Shown here piece by piece: positions 39,574 to 48,301 of a stretch of DNA of 64,000 nt. The stretch is taken from NCBI GenBank assembly GCA_963813495.1, contig CAWEZC010000006.1, positions 67,877 through 131,876 of the forward strand, in the 5' to 3' direction. The stretch comes from JACVRW01 sp963813495. GTDB lineage: Bacteria; Actinomycetota; Thermoleophilia; Solirubrobacterales; Thermoleophilaceae. Both the position numbers and the translations under genes were made by a program. The notes under the pieces were generated by a model. That model saw only the letters and a program-made list of their open reading frames with translations, did no database searches and was not told the origin of the DNA. How positions within the stretch are numbered: position 1 is the first letter of the stretch; each line of letters starts with the position of its first letter.

Positions 39574-41456
39574 CGGCCCTCCTTCCTCGCTTCGTCGATC
39601 TCGTGAGCAGCCACGATCAGGCCGATGTGGCTGAAGGCCTGCGGGAAGTTGCCCAGCAGCTCGTCGTGCTCGGTGTCGACCTCCTCGGCCAGTAGGCCGA
39701 GGTCGTTGGCGTAGCCCACCAGGCTGTCGAAGAGCACCTCGGCGCGCTCGAGCTCGCCCATCTTGGCCAGGCAGGACACCAGCCAGAACGAACAGATCAC
39801 GAACGTGCCCTCCTCGCCGGTGAGGCCGTCGGCATTGAGCCCCTCGTCGTTGCGGTAGCGCAGCACCAGGCCGTCCTCGGTCAGGTCGGCGGCGATGGCC
39901 TCCACGGTCGAGCACATGCGCTCGTCGTCGGGCTCGAGAAAGCCCAGGATCGGCATCAGCAGCTGCGCCGCGTCGAGCTCGTCCGAATCGAACGACTGGG
40001 CGTAGGCCTGGCGCCGCTCGCTCCAGCCGCGCTCGAGCACCGCGGAGCGGATCTCGTCTCGCTCCGCGCTCCACTCCTCCACCTTGGCGTGCGCTCCCAG
40101 GTGCGGGGCGAGCCGGACCGCCCGGTCGAGCGCGGTCCAGCACAGCACCTTGGAGGAGAGGTGGTGACGCGGCTCTCCCCGCATCTCCCACATGCCCTGA
40201 TCGGTCTCCTGCCATCGTCGCGCGGCCGTGTCGGCGAGGTCGGCCACGAAGGCCCGGATCTCCGGATGCAGGTCGCCCAGGCGCTTGCGGTAGAGCCACA
40301 GCGAGTTGAGCAGCTCGCCGTACACGTCGAGCTGGGTCTGGCGCCAGGCGCCGTTGCCCACGCGCGCCGGGCGCGAGTCGCGCCATCCACGCAGGTGCGA
40401 GAGCTCGCGCTCCGACAGGTCGTGCTCACCGCCGATGCCGTACATGATCTGCAGCGAGCCCTCGGAGGCCCGGCCGCCGGCCGAGCTCGTCATGAAGGAG
40501 ACGAAGTCCTCGGCTTCATTCGAGCAGGTGCCGATGTAGAGGGCCTCGATCGTGAGGCTGGAGTCGCGGATCCAGGAGTAGCGGTAGTCCCAGTTGCGCT
40601 CACCGCCGACGGTCTCGGGCAGCGAGGTGGTGGGGGCCGCGACGATCGCGCCCGTGGGCCGGTATGTGAGTCCCCTGAGTACGCGTGCGCTGTGCCTGAC
40701 CAGCTCGCGGTGCCGGCCCTCGTAGATGTCGTGCTCGGCCTCCCAGGAGCGCCACGCCTCGCCCGTCTCCGCGATGCGGCGGGCCACGTCTCCCGGAGCG
40801 GTGGGCTCAGGAGGGGTCGCCGCCTCGACCGGTAACCAGCGCATCGAGAAGCCCACCGACTCCCCCTCGCCCACCCGGAAGGAGGAGCGCAGCGAAGAGC
40901 CGGCGTCGAGTTCCACCGGCGCGCCGCTGCGCAGCCGTACCGGTGAGGTCCCACCGAAGCTGCGCGCGCCATCGTCCAGCAGACGGATCAGCGGCCGGTA
41001 GAGGCCGTATTCAGGTCGCGGCGCCAGCTCCAGCTCGAGGTCGACGCTGCCGCTCACGCCCTCCACCGAGCGCAGCAGCTCGTGCGGGGTGTCGAGGCCG
41101 AGGTCGTGACCGCGCTGGCCCTCGGGAAAGGCGAGCGCGTCGGTGAGCCGTACGCTGCCCCGCTCGGTGGTGAATGTCGTCTCGATCACGAGCGTGCCCG
41201 GCAGGTAACGGCGCTCGGCCGAGAACTCGCCCGCGGGCCGTATCGACCAATGGCCGGCGGCGGGGTCGAGAATGCGCGCGAACACAGAGGCGCTGTCGTA
41301 ACGCGGGAGGCAGAGCCAGTCGACCGACCCCTCCCGATCCACCAGAGCGGCGCAATTGCAGTCCGCGAGCAGGCCGTAGTCCGCCACGGGGCGGAACTCA
41401 GGCCGCCCTTCCGTGTCCGCTGCGCGCGCTGCCGCGCCGATGGTCGTGCTGTCCAT
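39570..41456 (-). CDS. Glycoside hydrolase family 15 (glucoamylase/trehalase-like)
   Basis: A 628-residue cytoplasmic GH15 enzyme. ADYGLLADCNCAALVDREG and SVDWLCLPRYDSASVFARIL start the beta-sandwich domain; SLPETVGGERNWDYRYSWIRDSS is the catalytic domain hallmark, with EEGTFVICSFWLV near the C-terminus. Actinobacterial members of this form often hydrolyse trehalose; glucoamylase action is the alternative. GGAGGAGAG precedes the ATG. It is the first gene of the operon that ends with the sigma, anti-sigma and SDR genes. Confidence 0.88.
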   Translation of the reverse strand: MDSTTIGAAARAADTEGRPEFRPVADYGLLADCNCAALVDREGSVDWLCLPRYDSASVFARILDPAAGHWSIRPAGEFSAERRYLPGTLVIETTFTTERGSVRLTDALAFPEGQRGHDLGLDTPHELLRSVEGVSGSVDLELELAPRPEYGLYRPLIRLLDDGARSFGGTSPVRLRSGAPVELDAGSSLRSSFRVGEGESVGFSMRWLPVEAATPPEPTAPGDVARRIAETGEAWRSWEAEHDIYEGRHRELVRHSARVLRGLTYRPTGAIVAAPTTSLPETVGGERNWDYRYSWIRDSSLTIEALYIGTCSNEAEDFVSFMTSSAGGRASEGSLQIMYGIGGEHDLSERELSHLRGWRDSRPARVGNGAWRQTQLDVYGELLNSLWLYRKRLGDLHPEIRAFVADLADTAARRWQETDQGMWEMRGEPRHHLSSKVLCWTALDRAVRLAPHLGAHAKVEEWSAERDEIRSAVLERGWSERRQAYAQSFDSDELDAAQLLMPILGFLEPDDERMCSTVEAIAADLTEDGLVLRYRNDEGLNADGLTGEEGTFVICSFWLVSCLAKMGELERAEVLFDSLVGYANDLGLLAEEVDTEHDELLGNFPQAFSHIGLIVAAHEIDEARKEGR

Positions 41457-41531
41457 TCGCCTCTCCTCCGAGTCCGCGGTCCGCGCCTTGGTCCGACCGT
41501 CGGCCAGAGCGTTACAGAGGTCTGGCGTCGA

Positions 41532-42461
41532 CTAGGACGCCGCCTGAGCGCGCTGGCGCTCGGGGCTCACGCGCACGACGTTCCGGGCGAGGCCGAGCCG
41601 TTCCAGGGCCGCGATCACCCACGCCGAGGGATCCACCTGCCAGCGGCCCAGGCCGTGTACCGCCGAGGTGGGGAAGGCGTGGTGGTTGTTGTGCCAGGCC
41701 TCACCGAATGCGAGCGGAGCGAGCCATGCCAGGTTGCGTGACTGGTCGTCGGTCTCGAAGGCACGCCGCCCGAAGGTGTGGCAGAGCGAGTTGATGCTGT
41801 AGGTGACGTGGTGGAGAACGAGTACGCGCATCGCCCCACCCCACAGCAGGGCGGTCAGCCCGGCAGCCAGCGTGCCGCCGAGCGCCACCCCGAGCCCGAA
41901 CGGGAGCGCGAGGCCGAGCACCACCCAGAGCGGGAACGTACGGTCGACGAAGCGGATGACGGGATCACGCAGCAGGTCCGGCGCGTAGCGCTCCTTCGAT
42001 CCCCGCTGGGTGTGGACGAACAGCCATCCCAGGTGCGCGTGGAAGAGCCCGCGCAGCGTTCCTCGCAGGCCTCCGCCGTGGTCGACGTGGGGGCTGTGGG
42101 GATCGCCCTCCTCGTCGGAGAAGGCGTGGTGCTTGCGGTGATCGGCCACCCACGAGATCACCGGCCCCTCGATGGCGGCAGAGCCCAGCACGGCCAGGAC
42201 GGCGCGCACGCCGCGCTTGGTCTCGAAGCTGCGATGGGTGAAGAGGCGGTGGAAGCCCACCGTCACGCCGAGCCCCGTGGCGGCGTAGAGGACTGCGAGC
42301 ACGGCCAGGTCCTGCCAGGAGAGCAGCCGGTCCCAGACCTGCCAGGCGGCCACTCCCAGGAGCAGGAAGGGGACCACCGTGACCAGCCCGGTGACGGTGC
42401 GGTGGAGGTTCTCGTTGGCGACCGGCTCCACGTCCGCCCGGGAGGCGGCGGGTGCGGTCAC
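41532..42461 (-). CDS. Fatty acid (acyl-CoA) desaturase
   Basis: A 309-residue membrane desaturase of the stearoyl-CoA delta-9 type. The three His boxes are HRLFTH, HRKHH and HNNHH, spaced as in the family, with four transmembrane segments around them. It introduces a double bond into saturated acyl chains using a di-iron site. GTG 42461 is used as start; no strong ribosome site is seen, and a longer frame to 42656 reads through GC-poorer noncoding sequence. Likely tunes membrane fluidity. Confidence 0.87.
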   Translation of the reverse strand: MTAPAASRADVEPVANENLHRTVTGLVTVVPFLLLGVAAWQVWDRLLSWQDLAVLAVLYAATGLGVTVGFHRLFTHRSFETKRGVRAVLAVLGSAAIEGPVISWVADHRKHHAFSDEEGDPHSPHVDHGGGLRGTLRGLFHAHLGWLFVHTQRGSKERYAPDLLRDPVIRFVDRTFPLWVVLGLALPFGLGVALGGTLAAGLTALLWGGAMRVLVLHHVTYSINSLCHTFGRRAFETDDQSRNLAWLAPLAFGEAWHNNHHAFPTSAVHGLGRWQVDPSAWVIAALERLGLARNVVRVSPERQRAQAAS

Positions 42462-42696
42462 GCGACGGCTTCGATCTCGAAGCGGCCGGCCTTCGCCGAA
42501 GCTGCGCACACGGACGGACTCCTTCGCTGGTTCTGGACGAAAATTCGTGCCCTCGACCCGGGAGAGTGGCCGCTGTGCGACCGCGGTTCCGGTCCGTCCG
42601 GCAAAGGCAGTGCCCTCAAACCGCTCTCCGTAAAGCGATCCTTGCGCCCACCGCACGGGAGGCTACAGAAGAGAGGAGCGACTCTCCAGCGGGGAG

Positions 42697-42702
42697 TACC
42701 GT
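42697..42702 (+). promoter_or_regulatory. -10 box TACCGT, leaderless layout
   Basis: TACCGT ends seven bases before the ATG at 42710. It overlaps an in-frame GTG at 42701, which argues for the ATG as start if the box is real. Confidence 0.45.
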
Positions 42703-42709
42703 GTACCAA

Positions 42710-43018
42710 ATGGCCCCTTACGACCAGATTGCCGCCTTCACGTCTTGGGTCGGGGTGGCCCGCCGCTACGGAGAAGCGTCACAGAGCTTCGTGGGCCGCT
42801 CGACCGATCTCGCCACCGCGTCCCGAGACCTCGCGGCCGGACTCGACAACGGCCCCGGCACGGTGGCCGCGCCCGAAACCGATTCGGTTCTCGCAGGGGA
42901 CCTGCGCACGCTCGCCACCACGATCGAGGAGGGGGCACGCCGTCAGCGCGACGACTATCTGAGGATCGCCGACGCGCTCGAGAGCCTCGACTCGATCGAC
43001 GGCCCTCCGAAGCCTTAG
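42710..43018 (+). CDS. Small helical protein, unknown
   Basis: A 102-residue soluble protein, mostly helical (YDQIAAFTSWVGVARRYGEA, then a long Ala/Asp/Arg helix ending LRIADALESLDSI). No signal peptide, membrane segment or recognised motif. An in-frame GTG at 42701 preceded by GGGGAG is an alternative start. It sits 37 bases before a DUF2294 gene on the same strand. Confidence 0.6.
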   Translation: MAPYDQIAAFTSWVGVARRYGEASQSFVGRSTDLATASRDLAAGLDNGPGTVAAPETDSVLAGDLRTLATTIEEGARRQRDDYLRIADALESLDSIDGPPKP

Positions 43019-43055
43019 CTGCGTCCGTTCCGGGTAGGCTTTTTCGGCCTGCCGA

Positions 43056-43466
43056 ATGACACCTCCCGAGCCGACACCCACCGGGGGGCAACTGCTCTCC
43101 GCCATCTCCGAGAAGGTCGTGCGCATCCTGCGTGAGCACTACGGCCGCGGGCCGATGAAGGCCAAGACCTACGTGCTCGACGACATCATCGTCTGCGTGC
43201 TGCGAAACGGCTTCACGGCCCACGAGCAGACCCTGATGGCAAGCGGGGAGTCCGAGCGCGTGGTCGAGATGCGGCGCGACTTCCAGCGGATGATGGGCCG
43301 CCAGTACAGGGACGCGATCGAGGAGCTGACCGAGCGAAAGGTCGTCGCCTTCCTGAGCCAGGCGCACGTCGAGCCGGACATCACCGTCGAGATGTTCTTC
43401 CTCGACCGGCCGGCCAAGGGCTTCGGGGTCGCGGAGTGGCAGCCCGAGGAAGGCGTAGAGCAGTAG
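43056..43466 (+). CDS. DUF2294 protein
   Basis: A 136-residue protein of the DUF2294 family: LLSAISEKVVRILREHYGRGP, KTYVLDDIIVCVLRNGFTAHEQTL and FLSQAHVEPDITVEMFFLD are its conserved segments. Function is unknown; some annotations link the family to sodium transport without evidence. TAGGCT at 43035-43040 lies 15 bases upstream of the ATG. The 3' end is close to the convergent DipZ gene. Confidence 0.85.
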   Translation: MTPPEPTPTGGQLLSAISEKVVRILREHYGRGPMKAKTYVLDDIIVCVLRNGFTAHEQTLMASGESERVVEMRRDFQRMMGRQYRDAIEELTERKVVAFLSQAHVEPDITVEMFFLDRPAKGFGVAEWQPEEGVEQ

Positions 43467-43468
43467 CG

Positions 43469-45217
43469 CTAGCCGAAGGTGAAGGCGTAGCCCGACACGC
43501 CGGGCGGCAGATCGAGAGTCAGCGAGTGGCGGCCCGCCCGCGGGAGGTCCACCAGCCGGTAGAGACGTTGCCGGCGCACCACCGCGCCGCCCGCGCTGAC
43601 GTCGTCGCCGGCCAGCCGCGCCGGTAGCCGCCGGCCGTCGAGCTCCACCTTCACGCGGCGCGGCATCCCGCCGCTCGAGCCCAGCACCAGGAACACCCTC
43701 CGGGCGCCGAACTCGAGCCGCAGCCGCGAGCCGCGGACCGCAGTGGCCGAATCGCCGGTCACCCGCCAGGTGCCTTCGTAGCCGAGGCTGTCCGGAGGCA
43801 GCTCGTCATCGGGAAGCCGGTAGCTCCGGGTGCCGGGCTCGAGCGGCCCGTTGACGACGCGGTCGGCCCGCGCCGCGCCGAGGTAGCTCTCCGGCGTGGT
43901 GACGAGCTCCGAGCGCTCCTCGGCGCGAGCGCGCGCCCGGGCGCCCGGGCGCTCGCCCGCCTCGGCAAGGAGCGCGCGGATGGCGGCCTCGGTCTCCTCG
44001 TAGTCCCCCTCTCCGAAGTGCGTATAGCGAACCTGCCCGCGGGCGTCGATCAGGTACTTCGCGGGCCAGTACTGGTTGCCGTAGGCGTTCCAGGTCGAGT
44101 ACTCGTTGTCCTGGGCGACGGCATAGCGCAGGTCGTTCTGATCGATCGCGTCACGCACGTTGCCGGCGTCGCGCTCAAAGGGAAACTCCGGCGTGTGCAC
44201 CCCCACGATCTGCAGGCCACGGCCGCGGTAGCGCTCGTCCCACGCCTTGAGAAAGGGAAGCGTGCGGATGCAGTTGATGCAGGTGTAGGTCCAGAAGTCC
44301 ACGAGCACCACCTTGCCCCGCAGTTCCGCGAGCGTGAGCGGGCGCTCGCCCGGAGTGTTGAACCAGGCCTGGTTGCCGGAGAAGCCGGGCGCCGTGCCCA
44401 GCACCGGCAACGAGGACGTGTCGGGCCGGGGGCGCTCGGCTGCCTCCGCGAACGCGGGCCCGGTGGCGCGATCCTCGCGCAGCGCGGCCAGCTCGTCGCG
44501 GACCCCGTCGCGCTCCTCCAGCTCCTTCGAGGGGTTGACCAGAAAAGCAGGCAGGTCGTCGGCGATGGCGGTCTGGAAGCGGGTGTCGTAGTCGGCGAGC
44601 ATCAGCACCGCCGCCGCCACCATCACGGCGCCCGTCGCCATCTGGAGGCGGCCGGCGTTGAGGCTGAGGCGCCTCGTCAGCCGCCGTCCCCCGCGCATGA
44701 GGACGTAGAGCACGACCGCGCTGCCGATCGCGTAGGAGAACGCCACCGCCAGGCGGCCGGCGGTGAAGGGCTGCGCGGCCGAGACGGTGATCACCCCGGC
44801 CAGGATCGGCCCGGCGCAGGGGGCGTAGACCAGGCCCAGGCTCAGCCCGACGACCATCCCCGACCAGAAGCCGCCGCCGGGGCTGCCACGGAACCTGCTG
44901 CTCGGCACCAGGCGGCTGAGCGCCACCTCCAGCCGGGCCGCCAACGGCGGAGCCAGCAGGCAGAGGCCGAAGCCCAGCAGCACCGCGATCGCCACGTTGC
45001 GCAGCAGATCGTCGGGCAGTCCGAGGGCGTCGATCACGTAGACGAGCGCCACGGTGGCGAAGGCAAACGACAGCGCGAGCCCGGTGACGACGCCGAGCGG
45101 CCGTCGGCGGCCGCCCGTCACCCCGGCGGAGAGCGCCACCGGCAGCACCGGCAGCACGCAGGGCGACAGGGCGGTGGCCGCTCCGGCCACGAACGCGAAG
45201 GCGATGAGGGCGACCAC
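43469..45217 (-). CDS. dipZ: DipZ: CcdA-like membrane domain fused to TlpA-like thioredoxin
   Basis: A 582-residue fusion. Residues 1-230 form a CcdA/DsbD-type membrane part with cysteines in TALSPCVLPVLP and VYAPCAGPILAG. Residues about 285-430 are a TlpA-like thioredoxin domain whose active site is FWTYTCINCIRTLPF. The last 140 residues are a beta-rich DipZ C-terminal domain (LGYEGTWRVTGDSATAV). It passes electrons from the cytoplasm to extracytoplasmic thiols. GTG 45217 places the first membrane helix at the N-terminus; a longer frame to 45874 is the antisense of the lipoprotein gene. Confidence 0.88.
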   Translation of the reverse strand: MVALIAFAFVAGAATALSPCVLPVLPVALSAGVTGGRRRPLGVVTGLALSFAFATVALVYVIDALGLPDDLLRNVAIAVLLGFGLCLLAPPLAARLEVALSRLVPSSRFRGSPGGGFWSGMVVGLSLGLVYAPCAGPILAGVITVSAAQPFTAGRLAVAFSYAIGSAVVLYVLMRGGRRLTRRLSLNAGRLQMATGAVMVAAAVLMLADYDTRFQTAIADDLPAFLVNPSKELEERDGVRDELAALREDRATGPAFAEAAERPRPDTSSLPVLGTAPGFSGNQAWFNTPGERPLTLAELRGKVVLVDFWTYTCINCIRTLPFLKAWDERYRGRGLQIVGVHTPEFPFERDAGNVRDAIDQNDLRYAVAQDNEYSTWNAYGNQYWPAKYLIDARGQVRYTHFGEGDYEETEAAIRALLAEAGERPGARARARAEERSELVTTPESYLGAARADRVVNGPLEPGTRSYRLPDDELPPDSLGYEGTWRVTGDSATAVRGSRLRLEFGARRVFLVLGSSGGMPRRVKVELDGRRLPARLAGDDVSAGGAVVRRQRLYRLVDLPRAGRHSLTLDLPPGVSGYAFTFG

Positions 45218-45251
45218 TCGGCTGCACAGTGGCAGGCGCGGTTTGCGACTG

Positions 45252-45274
45252 GTTACGAGCGCCCTGCCCGTAAC
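45252..45274. promoter_or_regulatory. GTTACG-N11-CGTAAC dyad in the divergent promoter region
   Basis: GTTACG at 45252-45257 and CGTAAC at 45269-45274 form an inverted repeat with 11 bases between, centred in the gap between the divergent DipZ and lipoprotein starts. The position suits an operator for a dimeric regulator controlling both genes. No regulator is encoded nearby. Confidence 0.4.
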
Positions 45275-45307
45275 GAATCGGCAAGGCGCGCGACCAATGC
45301 TCGTCCC

Positions 45308-45841
45308 GTGCTCACGAGAACAAGAAAGCCGTTGATCCGGCCGACCCTTGCCGCCCTGGCGGCCGCCGCCTTCCTGGCGAGTTGCGGCGACGACGATTCC
45401 AGCGCCGAGCGGGCGCCCGCAGAGGCACCACAGGCGGCGGTGAGGGACGAGGCCGTGAAGGGCGAGGTGGTGAAGAAGCCCGGGCGGGGAGCGCTCGTCA
45501 AGGCCGTCGAGTCCCGCTTCGGGCGCGTGATCGCCGACAAGACCGGCCAAGCCCTGTACCTCTTCGACAAGGAGAAGGGCAAGCGCAGCGAGTGCTACGG
45601 CGAGTGCGCCGTGGCCTGGCCGCCGCTGCTCACGAAGGGCAGGCCGCGGGCAGGCTCCGGCGCCCGCAAGGGACTGCTCGGAACCACCCGGCGCCGCAGC
45701 GGCAAGCTGCAGGTGACCTACGCCGGGCACCCGGTCTACTACTTCAAGGACGACTCCCCCGGCAACATCCTGTGCCACAACGTGGACGAGTTCGGCGGCC
45801 TGTGGCTCGTTTTCGAGCCCAGCGGTGCGGCAGTGAGCTGA
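45308..45841 (+). CDS. Lipoprotein with secreted-repeat (Lipoprotein_15/COG4315) domain
   Basis: A 177-residue lipoprotein. The signal ends in the lipobox LASC, followed by acidic and Ala-rich spacer. The domain carries the pattern DKTGQALYLFDKEKG, CYGECAVAWPPLL, LQVTYAGHPVYYFKDDSPG and GGLWLVFEPSG of the COG4315 family. It has two further cysteines (CYGEC) and a third at LCHNVDEFG. Function is unknown; these proteins sit outside the membrane. Divergent from DipZ, whose thiol-redox activity could serve these cysteines. GTG start, no ribosome site. Confidence 0.83.
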   Translation: MLTRTRKPLIRPTLAALAAAAFLASCGDDDSSAERAPAEAPQAAVRDEAVKGEVVKKPGRGALVKAVESRFGRVIADKTGQALYLFDKEKGKRSECYGECAVAWPPLLTKGRPRAGSGARKGLLGTTRRRSGKLQVTYAGHPVYYFKDDSPGNILCHNVDEFGGLWLVFEPSGAAVS

Positions 45842-45913
45842 GAGCAAGTCAAGGGTGGCGGTTAAGGGCACCACCCCGATGTTCCGTAGCCCCTGGACGG
45901 CGAGGCTGCTCGC

Positions 45914-47017
45914 ATGTCATTCGCTCCCTCCTCACCCGCCGCCCAGGCCGTCCCCGAGCTAGAGCTCCCCGCCTTGGATCTGCGGGCCCTGGCGCGTCGG
46001 GCCGCCCTTCCGCTGGCCCTCGCTGCAGTGGTGGCGGCCGTGCTGGTCGTGGGCGGGGGTCCGCTGCAGGCCTTCGCGGATGCACTCGGCCGGGTGCTCG
46101 ACGCCGAGCCGCTCTGGGTGGCAGGCGCCGCGCTGTTCGAGCTGCTGTCCTTCGTGGGCTACGTGGCCTTGCTGTGGCTCGTCGGTGGCCGCAGGTCGCG
46201 GCGCCTGGGACTCCGCGCCAGCACCGAGGTCACGCTGGGCGGCGCAGCGGCCACCCGGCTGCTCCCGACCGGCGGCGTCGGTGGCGCGGCGATGACCATC
46301 TGGGCCTTCCGCCGCGCAGGCCTCGGCGCGCACGACGCGACGCGCACCCTGCTCACGTTTCTCGTGTTGCTGTACTCGGTCTTCCTCGCGGCCATCGCGG
46401 TTGCAGGCGGCCTGCTGGCTCTCGGCCTCGTCGGCGGGGGCGCCCCGCTCGCCCTCACCGCACTGCCGGCCGCCGGCGCAGCCCTCGCGATCGCCGCGGG
46501 ACTGGCGCTCGCCGCTCGCAGGCCGCGGCGCGACGGCGTCCGGCAGGCCGTCCCCGGTGCTTCGCTACCGGCTCGCGCCTCCGTCGCGCTGGGCAACGCG
46601 CCCTTCACCCTCGGTGCCGCCATCCAGGACGCGATCGCGCTCGTGCGCTCCGGCGACCCGCGCCTGCTCGGTGCGCTGGCCTGGTGGGGCTTCGACGCCG
46701 CGGTGCTCTGGGCAATGCTGAACGCCCTGGGGGCTCCTCCCAGCCTCGCCGTGGTCGTGCTCGCCTACTTCGTCGGCCAGGTGGCCAACACGGTCCCCGT
46801 TCCCGGGGCCGTGAGCGGCGGCATGGTCGGCCTGCTGCTGGCCTTCGGAGTGGAGGCCGACCTGGCTGTCGCCTCCGTGCTGGCTTATCGCTCGGTGGCG
46901 ATCTGGTTGCCGGCGCCGATCGGCCTGGCCGCTCTGGCCGGCCTGCGCCGGACCGTTGCCGGCTGGGCCCAGCAGGACGGCACGCCGCTCGTTGGCAGGG
47001 CAGTCGCCGGACATTGA
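45914..47017 (+). CDS. Lysylphosphatidylglycerol synthase/flippase-like (UPF0104) membrane protein, copy 2
   Basis: A 367-residue membrane protein with about eight helices. TEVTLGGAAATRLLPTGGVGGAA in the first half and YFVGQVANTVPVPGAVSGGMVG in the second are the family's paired loops. Like copy 1 at 34166-35194 it has no aminoacyltransferase domain. The two share architecture but not close sequence. Role in lipid or glycolipid translocation is only inferred. Confidence 0.75.
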   Translation: MSFAPSSPAAQAVPELELPALDLRALARRAALPLALAAVVAAVLVVGGGPLQAFADALGRVLDAEPLWVAGAALFELLSFVGYVALLWLVGGRRSRRLGLRASTEVTLGGAAATRLLPTGGVGGAAMTIWAFRRAGLGAHDATRTLLTFLVLLYSVFLAAIAVAGGLLALGLVGGGAPLALTALPAAGAALAIAAGLALAARRPRRDGVRQAVPGASLPARASVALGNAPFTLGAAIQDAIALVRSGDPRLLGALAWWGFDAAVLWAMLNALGAPPSLAVVVLAYFVGQVANTVPVPGAVSGGMVGLLLAFGVEADLAVASVLAYRSVAIWLPAPIGLAALAGLRRTVAGWAQQDGTPLVGRAVAGH

Positions 47018-47171
47018 GCCGAACCGGACTTGCCGGCTCGCGACTGGTACGCTGCGCGGTGCGTGGGCCCCAGCATCCCGGTCCGGCTACGTCGATCACA
47101 GAGTCCCGGTCGAAACCACTCCGGCCCTATCCCTCCGGCCGGCGGGAGACCTGCGATCCAGGAGGTCAGGT
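47018..47171. other. Noncoding stretch before the 35-codon frame
   Basis: No protein-like frame is seen. TACGCT at 47051-47056 could be a -10 box, which would put a leader of about 110 bases before the small frame at 47172. The region is GC-rich with several short stems (for example CCGGCC around 47130) but no convincing known RNA. Confidence 0.35.
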
Positions 47172-47279
47172 ATGGAAACGAGTGCCGGTCCTCGAGGCAA
47201 GGGGCGGATCGCCCGTAGCTCCGTGTACGGAGCCGGCCGCAGGTTCGTTGCGGCAGCCGCCGATCGCGGCAGCGGGTGA
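47172..47279 (+). CDS. Candidate 35-residue small protein
   Basis: A 36-codon frame with an ideal AGGAGG (47160-47165) six bases before its ATG. The product begins ETSAGPRGKGRIARSSVYG and is basic, with a short Ala run near the end. It stops 43 bases before the DMT transporter gene on the same strand. It may be a small protein or a leader peptide for that transporter. Composition is not decisive. Confidence 0.4.
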   Translation: METSAGPRGKGRIARSSVYGAGRRFVAAAADRGSG

Positions 47280-47322
47280 GGTCCCCGGGATCGGCTCACC
47301 CTGACCCCGCGACGGCGCCTCG

Positions 47323-48264
47323 ATGAGCAACGTCTCGCCAGCCGTCGGCATCGGCCTCATCTGCGCGCTGTTGTCAGCGCTCGGAACGAATCTGGCCTTC
47401 CTGTTCAAGCACAGGGGAGCGGTCGCTGCTCCCGACGTCAACATGCGCCATCCCCTGCGAAGTGCGGTCGACCTGTTTCGCTCCAAGTGGTGGAGCGTCG
47501 GCTGGGGCATAGCGGCGGTCGCGTTCGCGCTCCACGTGGCCGCGCTCGCCCTTGCCCCGATCTCGATCGGGCAGGCGGTGCTCGCCGGAGGCCTGGTGTT
47601 TCTTGCGGTGCTAGCGGAGCGCTTCTTCGGCTTCGAGCTGGGCCGGCGCCAGTGGATCGGGATCGGCCTGGTGGCGGTGTCGCTCAGCCTGCTGACACTG
47701 ACCGGCGGCGGTGGCGGAGGAGGGGCCAGTTCCGGCTACTCCCTCGCTGGGATGATCGCCTTCGAGGGCATAGCGGTCTGTGTCGGCGTGCTTCTGGTCG
47801 CTTCCCACCTGATCGAGCGCATTCCCGCGCAGCGCGGGGTGCTGCTCGGGATCGCCGCCGGACTCGGATTCGGAATCTCCGACGTGGCGATCAAGGCGCT
47901 CTCGGGCGATCTCGACGGCGGGGCTGCCGGGTTCTTCAGCCCCTGGACGGTGGTGATCGTCACGGCGGCGGTCTTCTCGTTCTATGCCTCTGCCCGCAGC
48001 CTCCAAATCGGAGACGGCGTCGCGGTGATCGCCGTGACCTCGGTGGCGGCCAACCTGTCCACGATCCTCGCCGGACTGGCGGTCTTCGGAGACCGGCTCG
48101 GCACCGATCCCCTGGTGGTGGGGGTCCGGATCGCGGCGTTCGCCCTGATACTCGTAGGGGCAGCCCTGATCCCCGCGCCGGTGCGCGCCGGTGAGGCGCT
48201 GGAGGAATCCGCAGAGGAGGAGTCAGCGGCGGAGCTCGGCAAGCCCACCACAAGCGTTGGGTGA
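47323..48264 (+). CDS. DMT-superfamily (EamA-like) transporter
   Basis: A 313-residue membrane protein with nine to ten helices. SAVDLFRSKWWSVGWGIAAVAFALHVAALALAPI is too hydrophobic for a soluble protein; PISIGQAVLAGGLVFLAVLAERF and GDGVAVIAVTSVAANLSTI are the paired EamA-type repeats. The C-terminal tail is acidic. Substrate unknown; EamA members move small metabolites. No strong ribosome site is seen before ATG 47323. A small ORF with a good ribosome site lies upstream. Confidence 0.75.
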   Translation: MSNVSPAVGIGLICALLSALGTNLAFLFKHRGAVAAPDVNMRHPLRSAVDLFRSKWWSVGWGIAAVAFALHVAALALAPISIGQAVLAGGLVFLAVLAERFFGFELGRRQWIGIGLVAVSLSLLTLTGGGGGGGASSGYSLAGMIAFEGIAVCVGVLLVASHLIERIPAQRGVLLGIAAGLGFGISDVAIKALSGDLDGGAAGFFSPWTVVIVTAAVFSFYASARSLQIGDGVAVIAVTSVAANLSTILAGLAVFGDRLGTDPLVVGVRIAAFALILVGAALIPAPVRAGEALEESAEEESAAELGKPTTSVG

Positions 48265-48301
48265 CCGCCACGACTCGTAGGGTCGGATCGAGAGGAGCCA
48301 C

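Noticed and set aside
38512..40386. A 624-codon minus-strand frame over the GH15 and reductase genes
   Set aside because: Its first two thirds are antisense-like shadow of GH15; only the part after ATG 39573 is real and belongs to the frameshifted reductase.
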